From the NCBI GenBank assembly GCA_013368375.1, contig JAACJP010000005.1, positions 1,488,001-1,552,000 of the forward strand: a stretch of 64,000 nt of DNA, in the 5' to 3' direction. The notes under the pieces are model-generated. The model was not told the DNA's origin. It was given only the letters and a program-made list of their open reading frames with translations, and searched no databases. The position numbers and the translations under genes are program-made. The DNA is from Tricholomella constricta (taxonomy: Eukaryota; Basidiomycota; Agaricomycetes; Agaricales; Lyophyllaceae). This document shows positions 55,522 through 64,000 of this stretch, piece after piece (position 1 is the first letter of the stretch; every line of letters starts with the position of its first letter).

Positions 55522-57817
55522 CTATCGCGCCAGCGCCGCCACAGGCACCAATCCTGCACCCGTCCCCACTCCTGACTTCTTCCTCCACCACCCCTTCACA
55601 CCTCCCGCCTTCCCGCCTAGCTCCTGCTCCCTCTCCGCCTCCACATCTATACTCGTCCGCCGCTTCCCCTCCCTCTCCCTCTGTCCCCCATCCACACTCC
55701 TCCTCGCCTTCCCCCCCTCGCCGCCATGGCCAGATTCCAAGCTAGCCCGCCCCACTCCCACATTCGACGATTCTAAACTCATCCTGCCCCCCGCCTCCCC
55801 ATTCCCATTGCTCACCCCAACCCCAACACCCATCCCCACCCCAAGGCCCATCCCAAGCCCCATGATGCCCAGCCCCGCGCCGATGCCCGTGCTCCCCGAC
55901 CTGCGCGGCGGGAGCGGCCGCCCTGCTTCCGAGGGTGTCGCGGACCTCGAATTCGCATTCGCGTTCGCTTTAGGTGTGGGTGTCAAGGAAGGTGCAGGCG
56001 CGGAGGGCGAGGAGGTGACTCTAGAAGACGACAAGGCCTTTGACGAGAGAGACGGTGGAAGCACGGCGGTAGCTGTAAGCGTCGCCGTCGAGGAACCCAA
56101 CGATCCCAGCGTCGGGGTGGGCGCGGACACAGACCTCGAGGAGGCGTCGATGAAACTCACGGGTGTCGAAGGCGAAGGCATTTTCGGTACGGTCCTGTTC
56201 GCGAGCAGGGTCGGACGCGGCTCGGGCGGGATGTATACCGTAAACGGGCTCTCCTTCGCTTGATGCGATGTGTGCACGGGGTTAAACAGCGCCTCGATGA
56301 GTGTCTCCGTTGTCTTGGGGCCGTACGCGAGCGGAAGGCGGGAGGGGTCAAACGACTGCGTTGCCGAGCGCTCGCGGCCGTTTCTTCTCCCTTGTTGTTC
56401 TAGGTCGTTGTCCGCAGGTTTTATTGCTTTTAGTTTCCCCTTGGACTTTGACTTGGAAGACGGGGTTGCGGGCCCGCCGAGGAGGTCGAGCTCGAGTTCT
56501 TCTTGATCGTAATAGGGCCCGTAAAGGTCAAGGCCTTTGGGGCGGACGCGGTAGACATCGTGTTCGCCAATGATGCCGAGGCCGGAAGGGCCGGAGAGAA
56601 TGTTCGAGATTCCATTGAGAATTTCGCCTTGGGGAAGGGGCGGTGCGGTGAAGGTGTTTGTAGAGGTCGAGGTCGAAGTGGTTGTGGTCGAGGAAGTGGA
56701 TGATGTGGTAATGGAGGGCGTGGGTGGTGTGGACGGTGTGGGCGCAGAGGTGGTGGGGAGGTGGGCGAGGTGGGTCGTTAACTGTACAGAAAATTGAGTA
56801 TGTTGCCAGCGAGTCTGAAATGAAACATACCTTTAGTGTTGCATTCGTTTTGCTCTCCCGCAGGAGATACCGCCTCGTGACTTCGCCTTTACATGCGTAC
56901 TGCGCGAGATCGAGGTTGACAATGCCGAAACGCGTCGGGCGGGCATCGAGGTTCGCTGGGTCGCGCTGAAGAATGGTGAGCTTGACTGGACAAGACAGAA
57001 GCATGGATTGGGGGTCGCGGTCGACATCCATGCGAATAAGGATGGAGAGGGTATATTCCCAAGAAACGTTGTGTTCCTTGAGTTTGCGGAAATGAGTCTG
57101 GCCGCGTGCAGGGGTGGTTGCAGGGGGCGATGACGCGAGTGTCGGCGCGGCGAGGAGCGATGCAGGCAGTGAGGGCACCGTGGATGTCGTTGAAGATGTT
57201 GTGGTGGATGTCAGAGAGGGCGAGGAGGCGGTACTGGAGTTGACCGCGGTTCTTGATGTGCCCCTGTGAGAAGAGGAGGACGAGGATGAGGACGATGAGG
57301 ACTGGCCCGACCACAGTGATGCCGAGCGGCCGTCTATCGATGGACCGCGTTGAGACGCTGCCTCATTGCTCGCCAAGCTCACTGTGTCGTCGCCGTCATC
57401 CAGATCGTCGTCGCCTGCCCGCGCTTTGCCCTTAGCGTTCCTCTCATCCTGGCGCGCCTTCCGCCGGGCCTTGAGATTCCCGAGCAGGCCCGTGCCCCCC
57501 TTAGCGCCCGGTGCGCTGTGCACGTTCTTGAACTTCCACTGAAGGGCAAACTCACCAGTTACGAGCGGGATGTTTGTTATCTGGTGTACGACGATGAGGA
57601 CGTGGAAGAATGCGTGACGCGGAAGCAAATGAGTTAGCTGGGCACGAAGTCCGCCGGCTGGCTGTGCGATTGTGGGTGTGTGGGGTGCAGAGGAGTCGAA
57701 AGAGGAGTTGTCTCCATCGTCAGAGTCAGCGTTGACGGTGGCAAAGGGGTTGGAGAGAATGAGATGGTGGTGACCAGTGCTGTGGCCATGAGCGTTGGCC
57801 GGCGTCGCTGTCGGCAT
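55522..57817 (-). CDS. NT-C2 (EEIG1/EHBP1-type) domain protein
   Basis: The ATG proposed at 57817 (MPTATPANAHGHSTGHHHLI) is the first in a frame that continues upstream to an acceptor-like cacatag, so a 5' exon may exist. The NT-C2 domain is split by a low-complexity insert. Its strands are LLPRHAFFHVLIVVHQITN and TGEFALQWKFKNVHS, then after about 150 Ser/Ala/Asp-rich residues THFRKLKEHNVSWEYTLSI, LLSCPVKLTILQRDP and RFGIVNLDLAQYACKGE, then RRYLLRESKTNATLK. One intron near 56790 leads to a long disordered tail rich in Ser, Thr, Pro and Gly (a GLGIMGLGMGLGVGMGVGVG run near the end). It ends GLVPVAALAR. In animals NT-C2 proteins link membranes or Rab proteins with actin. The fungal role is unknown. 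Confidence 0.8.
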
Positions 57818-59177
57818 CGGGTTTTCTATTAGCTGCTCCAAAGTCTATGTGAGCGTGGAGTAAGGAATCAAGTAGGAGCCATTGTTTAAGATAAGCCTAA
57901 GGAGTGGTTACGCCGAAGTGATATATATTGTGGCGGTTCAGTGTTGTTTCAAATTACTTAGTCGCCCCTTGTTAAGGTTCTTGGCTCCCCGCCAAGCCAA
58001 TCAGGTTGCTTCCGTTCATTGTCGCTGCCCACCTCAACGCTCTCAACGCTCTCCCTGCTACGTGTCCCCGACGTTTCCTAGTATCACCGTGCTTCCCACA
58101 CTCCGCTTGAACCGTTTCATATGGCTCCCTCGCCTGCTCCCGGACCGAGGCTCACGCGAAACCTCGCTCTGCGTCGACCACCGATGCCCCTCGTCATCTG
58201 ATGTCCTCCATGACGCGTCTTTTTTTCCGACTTTACCCTGCCCCGCTCCTCCCCGGCCGCTCGACCATCAAACAATCTGTCGTGAGTTCAAGTCAGACTT
58301 CTGAGACTCTAATCCAATCTTCTGAGAATCGTGACCCCGAGGTCACGCGATTGAAACGAGTTGCTGCTAGACGCTGATGTCGACGCAGACACTTTTTTCG
58401 TTCCAAGGATGGCAACCCAACGCTTGCAGCACGCTTCACTTTACGGCCAATTTCTACTTCACTGGTACGAGCGCCCAGGCGTAGCCCCCCATCTCGCCTA
58501 TTCAACTCTTACAGTTTTCCCATGGACTCCTCATTCGACAGCGCATACTCTTTAATGCAGTATCATGTCTTAAGCCATCCGGGATCCCTCCATACCTCGG
58601 GCCAGGCGCATCTTGTTTCAACGCGATGAAGCGCTCAGCACCCACCTCAATTGCTATTCAACTCGGTACTTTCGAAGGTATCCACGTCGCACAGGTGTGC
58701 TGATGTGGGCGCTCGGAGACATCCGCGCTTTTGATAACTGGCGCCGGCATGTCATTCACTAATGATACTAGAATCGCTGTCAGCGCGTCTAGCTCGGCGA
58801 CGCCGGCAAGCCTGGGATATTCCGCATGCGCGTTTTTCGCTGTCGTTGCCTCGTGTTGTCCATGCCCTTCCTTGACAGATAGTATTGAATACTGACGTCT
58901 GCCTTGCTCAACTCGGAACTCTTGACTTCGCGAACCACCAGCGCCACAGACTTGGAGCGCTCAATGTCACAGGTTCCTGCATATGCACATGTTCAACTCC
59001 CTTGTTCCTCCCGGCGCACCATCGATAACGATCACGATCATCCTAGTCTGTTTTTAGGTCGCCATCCCACCGGATTCCGATTTTCTCTCGCGTTCTCCTG
59101 TTTTCCCCTTTTGTGCTCTCAAGCTCCTCAGGCTTTTCTTCTCGCCTCTTCCGCACGCAGCCGCTTCATACAGCATT
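57818..59177. other. gene-poor region left of the initiator tRNA
   Basis: No protein gene can be supported. Frames at 58293-58505 and 58904-59179 are not gene-like, and the first one covers the tRNA half described separately. Confidence 0.4.
58335..58369 (+). pseudogene. 3' half of an initiator tRNA-Met
   Basis: 35 bases match the 3' half of the initiator tRNA at 59247-59282 with three mismatches: CCCcGAGGTCACgCGATt, then GAAACGAGTTGCTGCTA. The anticodon arm 3' strand, variable loop, T arm and acceptor 3' strand are present. The 5' half is absent upstream. Two of the mismatches fall in the T arm and weaken its stem. It is a relic or a reverse-transcribed fragment rather than a tRNA gene. Confidence 0.75.
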
Positions 59178-59282
59178 AGCAGCATGGCGCAGTTGGAAGC
59201 GCGCAGGGCTCATACCTACGTTTATCCAGCTGAGGAGACGTATGCAACCCTGAGGTCACTCGATCGAAACGAGTTGCTGCTA
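59178..59282 (+). tRNA. initiator tRNA-Met (CAU) with intron
   Basis: AGCAGCA pairs with TGCTGCT (acceptor, discriminator A at 59282). The D arm is GCGC-AGTTGGAA-GCGC. The anticodon stem is CAGGG/CCCTG around CTCATAA (anticodon CAT). The T loop is ATCGAAA with stem ACTCG/CGAGT. The A at the first T-loop position instead of T is diagnostic of eukaryotic initiator tRNA. A 32-base intron occupies 59215-59246, one base 3' of the anticodon, the standard site. A TTTT run at 59297-59300 can end Pol III transcription. Confidence 0.93.
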
Positions 59283-59296
59283 TCCCGCAATTTGGA

Positions 59297-59300
59297 TTTT
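59297..59300 (+). terminator. Pol III terminator of tRNA-iMet
   Basis: TTTT 14 bases after the tRNA 3' end on the sense strand. Confidence 0.6.
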
Positions 59301-60213
59301 CAGTACACTTCCTCCGACCGTGCCTACCATTATATTCTTGTGTCCTTATTTCTTTGCTTCTTACGGTGTGCGAGCATCCCACGACTCTTCTGTGCTCCCT
59401 TGGATACTCTTCGTCTGAACCTAGTAGTACTTATCTTGGCATGATAGCATGGCGCGCGGCTTGACCTAGCTGCGCCTCTAAACAGACGGTGATGACGCAC
59501 TCTCCCTGAAGGCGAGCCCGTGTAAGGGTCCTCTCTCCATTCAGTGTCTTAGGTTCTATAGACGGCGATGACGACAGCTACATGCCGTCGAAAGGTGATC
59601 AATCCATGGCGACAATTACCAAACCCCAGGCGCAGATATAATGAAACAGGTTACACATACTTGATCGAGGTGAATATCGTTTAGCAGCCTCAGCATGACA
59701 CGTTGTTACAACTTACGGCTCAGTATGTACAAGCTCAGTTCGGGGCCAAGCTCGCGAAGACGGAAGAGACGGAGATTGAGAAAGCCAAGTCTGCTGGGAA
59801 GACGACGTTAGAACTGCCGTGTTCTGAGTTGTTGCTGCAGCTTGCGTGGTGGGTGTTATCATTTATCTTATTGTGCTTGGATTTTCGATGTAAAAAATCT
59901 ACCATCCCAGATGTATGGGACTCGTAATCGTGTGATGACAAGTGTAGGGAGAACGCCGGACGTTGCCATTTGCTTTAATCAGTCATGTAAGTAGACTAAG
60001 ACATAGCAGGAGGCGCGGGTAGGAGGGTGCAAGGCCTCGATTATAATATATCTCCTCTTCTGCGCGCGCTTAAGATATCTCTGTTCAAACCTTAAACGAG
60101 GTTGCGTACGTATTCTTTCCGTCAGTAGCATGCCCATCCGACTACCACCTTGACCAGCGGCGGTCCAGCGCACCTATTGGATGTGTTTTGTTTTGTTTGC
60201 GTGCAAAAAGGAA
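59301..60213. other. gene-poor region between the two tRNA genes
   Basis: Only the frame at 59703-59930 looks exon-like (FGAKLAKTEETEIEKAKSAG, then KTTLELPCSELLLQLAW, followed by a gtgggt donor). I cannot place it in a gene. It may be a remnant of a lost gene. Confidence 0.35.
60205..60209 (-). terminator. Pol III terminator of tRNA-Tyr
   Basis: TTTTT on the minus strand, starting five bases after the tRNA 3' end. Confidence 0.65.
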
Positions 60214-60305
60214 TCCGACCTGCCTGGCTCGAACAGGCGACATCAAGATTATGCGGCTCGGTAACCAATTACAGTCTTGCGCTCTTCCAACTGAGCTAAG
60301 GTCGG
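60214..60305 (-). tRNA. tRNA-Tyr (GUA) with intron
   Basis: Read on the minus strand: acceptor CCGACCT/AGGTCGG with discriminator A, D arm GCTC-AGTTGGAA-GAGC, anticodon stem CAAGA/TCTTG around CTGTAAA (anticodon GTA), T arm GCCTG-TTCGAGC-CAGGC. A 19-base intron (60250-60268) sits between positions 37 and 38. tRNA-Tyr genes carry an intron at this site in nearly all fungi. Confidence 0.95.
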
Positions 60306-60442
60306 TGTTGTTCCTTACAGGAGATGCGAAATCCTGATCTGATCCATGGCCGGGACCAAAGGAGTTCTTGTCTTTCTCCTTGTCAACGATTTCCATGTAT
60401 TGTCTCATTAGCTCTAGACTCCTGGTCCTACTCTCACGGTTG
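60306..60442. other. short spacer
   Basis: 137 bases between tRNA-Tyr and the 3' end of the small mitochondrial-type gene. Nothing else is visible. Confidence 0.4.
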
Positions 60443-60958
60443 CTACAAGTTCTCAAAGGCATTTGGGATTCCGACTACGACAATCCGTCCTTTCACGATC
60501 CTAGCAGCCACTTGTGCAAAGGCCCACAAACCTACTTCCAGAGCTCTTTAATTGCGCACATCTGCGACAGGTTCACTTTTTTTCCGACCCGCGTCTGTGC
60601 TGTAGCAAAGGCCACAGCACTCATCATTCCCAACTGCAAGGTCGAGAAAATGGAACTTGAAGAGAGCGAAGGAGCGATGGGGAGGGTTGGCATCGTATGA
60701 AGGGAGCAAGGGAGTGAAAGAGTCGACGAAAAATGAAGGTGTGATCAATCTCTCAAGTCTTTTTGATGGACTTTGCAGCCCTGGTTGCCGTTCTGGAACA
60801 GGAGGAACATGATTTGGTCTCTGTGGGTCGCGAAGCATCTGCTTGCGTCTAAAGTCATGGCTCTTGTTTTTCACACTCTTTCTCCGGTTTCCATTGTAAT
60901 AGACCTTCGGCTGCTCTGTCGTGAGGCGTCTGCTCAATGAAGGAAATGCTCTGAACAT
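60443..60958 (-). CDS. small protein with mitochondrial-type presequence, unknown
   Basis: ATG 60958 opens a basic presequence (MFRAFPSLSRRLTTEQPKVY), then YNGNRRKSVKNKSHDFRRKQ and LRDPQRPNHVPPVPERQPG. A proposed pyrimidine-rich intron (donor ttc/gtcgac, acceptor ccttgcag) joins LGMMSAVAFATAQTRVGKKV and LSQMCAIKELWK. A second, short intron leads to IVKGRIVVVGIPNAFENL and TAG at 60443-60445. The first exon is convincing. The later joins are my proposal. The composition suggests a mitochondrial matrix or ribosome-associated protein, but I know no family for it. An unspliced 136-residue product is the alternative. Confidence 0.5.
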
Positions 60959-61960
60959 GGCAAGCTACTTTGTTAGAATTCTCATGGGCATAAATCAACG
61001 AGGTCTATGGTGGAGTGGTTTATCCTGGACTGCCCTGAGTTCTCCGTCGCATGTTGTTATAAGGCCTGCTCACAGTTCACTGCTATTGCTCGAGCATTCC
61101 TCCGGTCGAAAGCTCCTGGACCAAAGGTGAGCAATTCGGTGGTCACCGCCTGTAAAGGCCACTTAGAAACCCAAGGTTTTCGACAGGCACGCTTTAATCA
61201 AGTCTTCCTTGTAGTATTACGACGTATAGGCCATTGTCGCGGGCTTTCCTATCTATTGCGAACATTGCCAAGCCAAAATCAAGAGTTCTGTCCGAGGATT
61301 GGCCTTCGCCAGTTCAATATCGAAAATGCCTCGCGTCGTTTTTGGCGCTGCTCCTCGGTTGATGTTCGGCCTGAGTTGCCGGCTGTTGAATCTTTCACTG
61401 TCAACTGTCTGTCATGGCCATCTAGCACAACTTCACAAGGTACCGATCTCGCGACACTTTCTCCCCGATATCTATACTCATGCGTATGAAGGCATGCGTC
61501 CACCGGAGGAGCGGTCCATCCTGGCCTGAATTGAGGCACATATCTCGCAACTTTTCGGGGGATATGTCACAATACGACTCCGAGTCTATCGCGCAACCTT
61601 CAAATGATGTGTATGGTTCAGCGTAACTTCGTCTCTGAGCGACATTCTGAGACGAAAGATAGACTGAATCGTATGCCAAGTGGAAACTATCGTTGCGATT
61701 GACAGTGGACAAGCCCATTGGTATGCTTCGAAATAGGCTTGGGCACTCATCTGATCATCATCGCCTCTGTTCTCTGCGCCGATGATTTGCCTCCGGCACT
61801 TACTTCGAGCCCACATGGCCCGCGTGGGCGGTTAATGCTCGGTCCGTTCCATTCTTCTGCGCCAGTCTTGTCTTGAGGTCCAAGAGCTGTCGACATATAA
61901 ATTCCAAGATGGCGATATTGCGCTCTCCAGCAGATTCGATTCATTCGACCTGCGATAGCT
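60959..61960. other. intergenic region upstream of the AA9 gene
   Basis: About 1 kb. The open frame at 61007-61489 (160 codons) has no features I know and no splice partners, so it is not called. The AA9 promoter should lie in the last few hundred bases. Confidence 0.4.
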
Positions 61961-63227
61961 ATGGTCTTCTCTCCTGTGTTACTCCTCGCGGCTTTCTTTG
62001 TAGGTCAGGTGGCGGCGCACGGTTATGTGCCGTTCATCAGGATCAACGGGCAAACCATTCCTGGATGGGACGTTACTAAAGGCGAGCGCAGCTTAATTTG
62101 CTCATAGGTACATACACTAATTCGTTCAACACGATGTTGCGTGTAGACCCGTACACCACTCCCCAGGCAAGGGGATTTTTCAAGTGGCATATTTTACTGA
62201 CATTCACCCTGACGGCATATCCAATAGCCTTTGAGGGTCGTGCGCGGAACTAAGCTGGACAGCGGCTTCATCGATAACCCGGCATCCAACGACATTACTT
62301 GTTCAATCGGTAACCAGAAACTACCCCCTGTAAGTCATTACTTCACGGTCCGTATATTGCGCCACTTAAGAACCCGCAGGGCCCCATTTCGGCGACTGTC
62401 GCAGCGGGAGGGACAGTTGAAGTACTGTGGAACACGTGGCCCTTAGGCCATTACGGGCCCGTCCTTAACTACATGGCGAAATGTCCTTCCGGGGGATGCT
62501 CCTCGTGGAAGGGTGACACTGGATCGCCTTGGTTCAAGGTTATTGATCCACTACCGTTCTAACCTATGCTTATCATTTTCATGTTATCCAGATCCAGCAA
62601 GACGTTTACGCCAATGGTGAATGGGCGTCGGACACCCTCGCGAAGAGCGGATTCAAGTATACAGTCAAGATTCCAAGCAAAATCGCCCCGGGCAACTATG
62701 TCTGTTCTGTTTTCACCAGATCCTTCCTGCATACTGATTGCGATATACTATTGTATTAGTTGCTTCGACACGAGAATTTGGCCCTGCATGCCGCGAGTTC
62801 TGTTGGAGGAGCTCAATTTTACCCGGGTGCGTGGAATTAACAATCTCTAGGTTCACCCGATTTTGATCACCGACAAACCTTTGTCAGTCTGCATTCAGCT
62901 TACGGGTAGGAAAACATCGATGATGACAATTTGCGGAATGCTAATCCCCGCCGTTTAGTTACCGGCGGCGGCAGCCTCAACCCCTCAGGACTTAGCTTCC
63001 CCGGCACTTATAAAGTGCGTATGGTCTATACATATGATATTCACGCGACTCACCAGCATTTTATTTCGCAAGGCAACGGACCCAGGCATCCATTTCAATC
63101 CGTACCAGGGCGAGGCCGCGAACAAGGTATCATTACCTTTGAATTTCCATTTCAGAAGCGTATTAAGCCTTGACTTTTCTAGGCTTATGTTCCCCCAGGA
63201 GGCTCAGTATACCCCGGCCTTAACTGA
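61961..63227 (+). CDS. AA9 lytic polysaccharide monooxygenase
   Basis: Copper enzyme that oxidatively cuts cellulose or hemicellulose outside the cell. The start at 61961 gives a 19-residue signal peptide (MVFSPVLLLAAFFVGQVAA) followed by the copper-binding N-terminal His (HGYVPFIRINGQTIPGWDVT). The second copper ligand is in WPLGHYGPVLNYMAKC. The axial Tyr and its Gln partner are in GGAQFYPVCIQLTVTGGGS. About nine exons join in phase and end in AYVPPGGSVYPGLN with TGA at 63225-63227. There is no CBM1 domain. Two introns have GC donors (AAAG/GCGAGC at about 62083 and CCCAG/GCAAGG at about 62168), and both are needed for the conserved TKDPYTTPQPLRVV. All active-site residues are present, so the enzyme should be functional. 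Confidence 0.9.
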
Positions 63228-63760
63228 TGAAGCTTCTCTAAATCTATTGGACTTTTTCACGCCACTGCTTCTTCAAATTCAATCGAAATGGTAGTACAGT
63301 ATGTTACGTCAAATTTAAGGAGCAGACAAACAGAATGCTCATAAGGGACAAGATACGATACATGTCGTGTGGAACTAATTTCAACTCCACCTCTCACCGG
63401 TACCATCCATCCATCCAACTATCTCGTTAAAAAAATACAGCTGGCGCCAAACGTCCTAAGCTGAGTTTGAAATTTGCAGCACACTCAAACGCTTCAGTGT
63501 GTCCGTTCCATGCCGGCGGGTAATACATCCATCCATCCATCCATGCCTTTCTGCTTCAAGTTATAAGCCTGCTCAGACGTATCGTGGAAGGTTTGCATTC
63601 CTTGTCTGTCAGTGCTTGTCGACTGGCACTGGCACGTCATCTATTGTTCACCTGACAGGCGCGAGAGAATTAGTCAACCAAATGCATTCTTAAGTTCTCA
63701 AATGAGAACGGTTGCTGAAGTTGGCTCCCAGCCTACATTCACTACTATAGCCCGTGCATC
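63228..63760. other. intergenic region with CATC microsatellites
   Basis: It holds the AA9 3' UTR and the promoter of the next gene. Two short (CATC)n runs occur, near 63405-63417 and 63527-63543. No gene is seen. Confidence 0.5.
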
Positions 63761-64000
63761 ATGCCCAGCTTGGAAGTACCCGAAGCTCCCCATTATGTAC
63801 CAGCTCGCCCGACCACAGCAGATCGTACGTCACTTTTGAACTCTTAATGTCTCGGCCGACATTCAACAGTCCAATGGTCTAGTGGAATACGCCGACCTTC
63901 CTGTTATAGACCTCTCTAAAGCTTTTAGTCCTGAAAGCCGCGCGGCTCTGGCTATACAAGTCCGTGATGCTATGACGGAGCATGGGTTTTTCTATGTCAT
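63761..64000 (+). CDS. 2-oxoglutarate/Fe(II)-dependent dioxygenase, isopenicillin N synthase-like (5' part)
   Basis: Start ATG 63761 (MPSLEVPEAPHYVPARPTTA). A 58-bp intron (63825-63882) joins phase 1 to LEYADLPVIDLSKAFSPESR and AALAIQVRDAMTEHGFFYVI, where the window ends. The motifs PVIDLS and the R..A...GFFY element are those of the DIOX_N domain. The catalytic His-x-Asp and second His lie beyond the window. Such enzymes hydroxylate, desaturate or close rings in secondary metabolism or amino-acid turnover. The substrate is unknown. An alternative start at 63795 with the acceptor at 63871 is less like the family. Confidence 0.8.

Noticed and set aside
55808..56263. 151-codon plus-strand frame opposite the NT-C2 protein gene
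   Set aside because: Antisense shadow of a Gly/Ser/Pro-rich repeat region with biased codon composition.
59176..59444. Open frames on both strands over 59176-59444
   Set aside because: They are chance frames across the initiator tRNA gene and its flank.
61007..61529. Possible enzyme gene in overlapping frames (160 and 76 codons)
   Set aside because: No motif, no consistent splice joins and no recognisable family. Treated as intergenic.
1..64000. CRISPR arrays, rRNA genes, prokaryotic operons, ribosome binding sites, attachment sites and replication origins
   Set aside because: The sequence is eukaryotic nuclear DNA. No such structures were seen.

Overview
The window is nuclear DNA of a filamentous basidiomycete, most likely a plant-litter- or wood-decaying agaricomycete. 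The genes are dense and cut by many 45-70 bp GT-AG introns. The gene set is fungal: TRAPP subunit Trs65, eIF2-beta, the ATP synthase gamma subunit, an AA9 lytic polysaccharide monooxygenase, a PL14-type polysaccharide lyase, a GH31 glycosidase, a DIRS-like retrotransposon and a transposase family common in Agaricomycetes. Gene models were spliced by eye. Coordinates are outer CDS limits (start codon to stop codon) and exon edges are proposals.

Layout. 0-9 kb: a 3' gene fragment, a secreted polysaccharide lyase, the divergent housekeeping pair eIF2-beta / ATP synthase gamma, and a monocarboxylate-type MFS transporter. 8.6-11.7 kb is gene-poor and carries a perfect hairpin and two short repeat pairs. 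11.7-16.5 kb: a conserved membrane protein, a C2H2-like protein and a zinc-dependent butanediol/sorbitol-type dehydrogenase. 17-55 kb holds the main object of interest: seven loci with eight G domains of one AIG1/GIMAP-like P-loop GTPase family. They are scattered among TRS65, a NOSIP-like RING gene, GH31, a DIRS-like retroelement, a transposase with a divergent partner gene, and an unrelated P-loop GTPase with a C-terminal membrane segment. 55-64 kb: an NT-C2 scaffold protein, an intron-containing initiator tRNA-Met and a 3' tRNA half, an intron-containing tRNA-Tyr, a small mitochondrial-type protein, the AA9 enzyme and the start of a 2-oxoglutarate/Fe(II) oxygenase.

The GTPase cluster is the likely undescribed system. 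Every copy has an N-terminal arm ending near DIVIP, an intron just before the P-loop, a second intron directly after GKST, a DTPGFD-type G3 and a TKW motif where NKxD/TKxD is expected. One locus fuses a degenerate G domain, with P-loop and G3 both lost, to an intact one. One copy is a decayed pseudogene. One is a short form without the C-terminal helical region. Two copies stand head to head. This looks like active birth-and-death of a rapidly evolving family, in a stretch that has also received mobile elements.

A second unusual structure is a 529-bp intron in the reverse transcriptase gene of the DIRS-like element. It holds about four diverged tandem units, each able to fold into short hairpins, with base changes that mostly keep the pairing.
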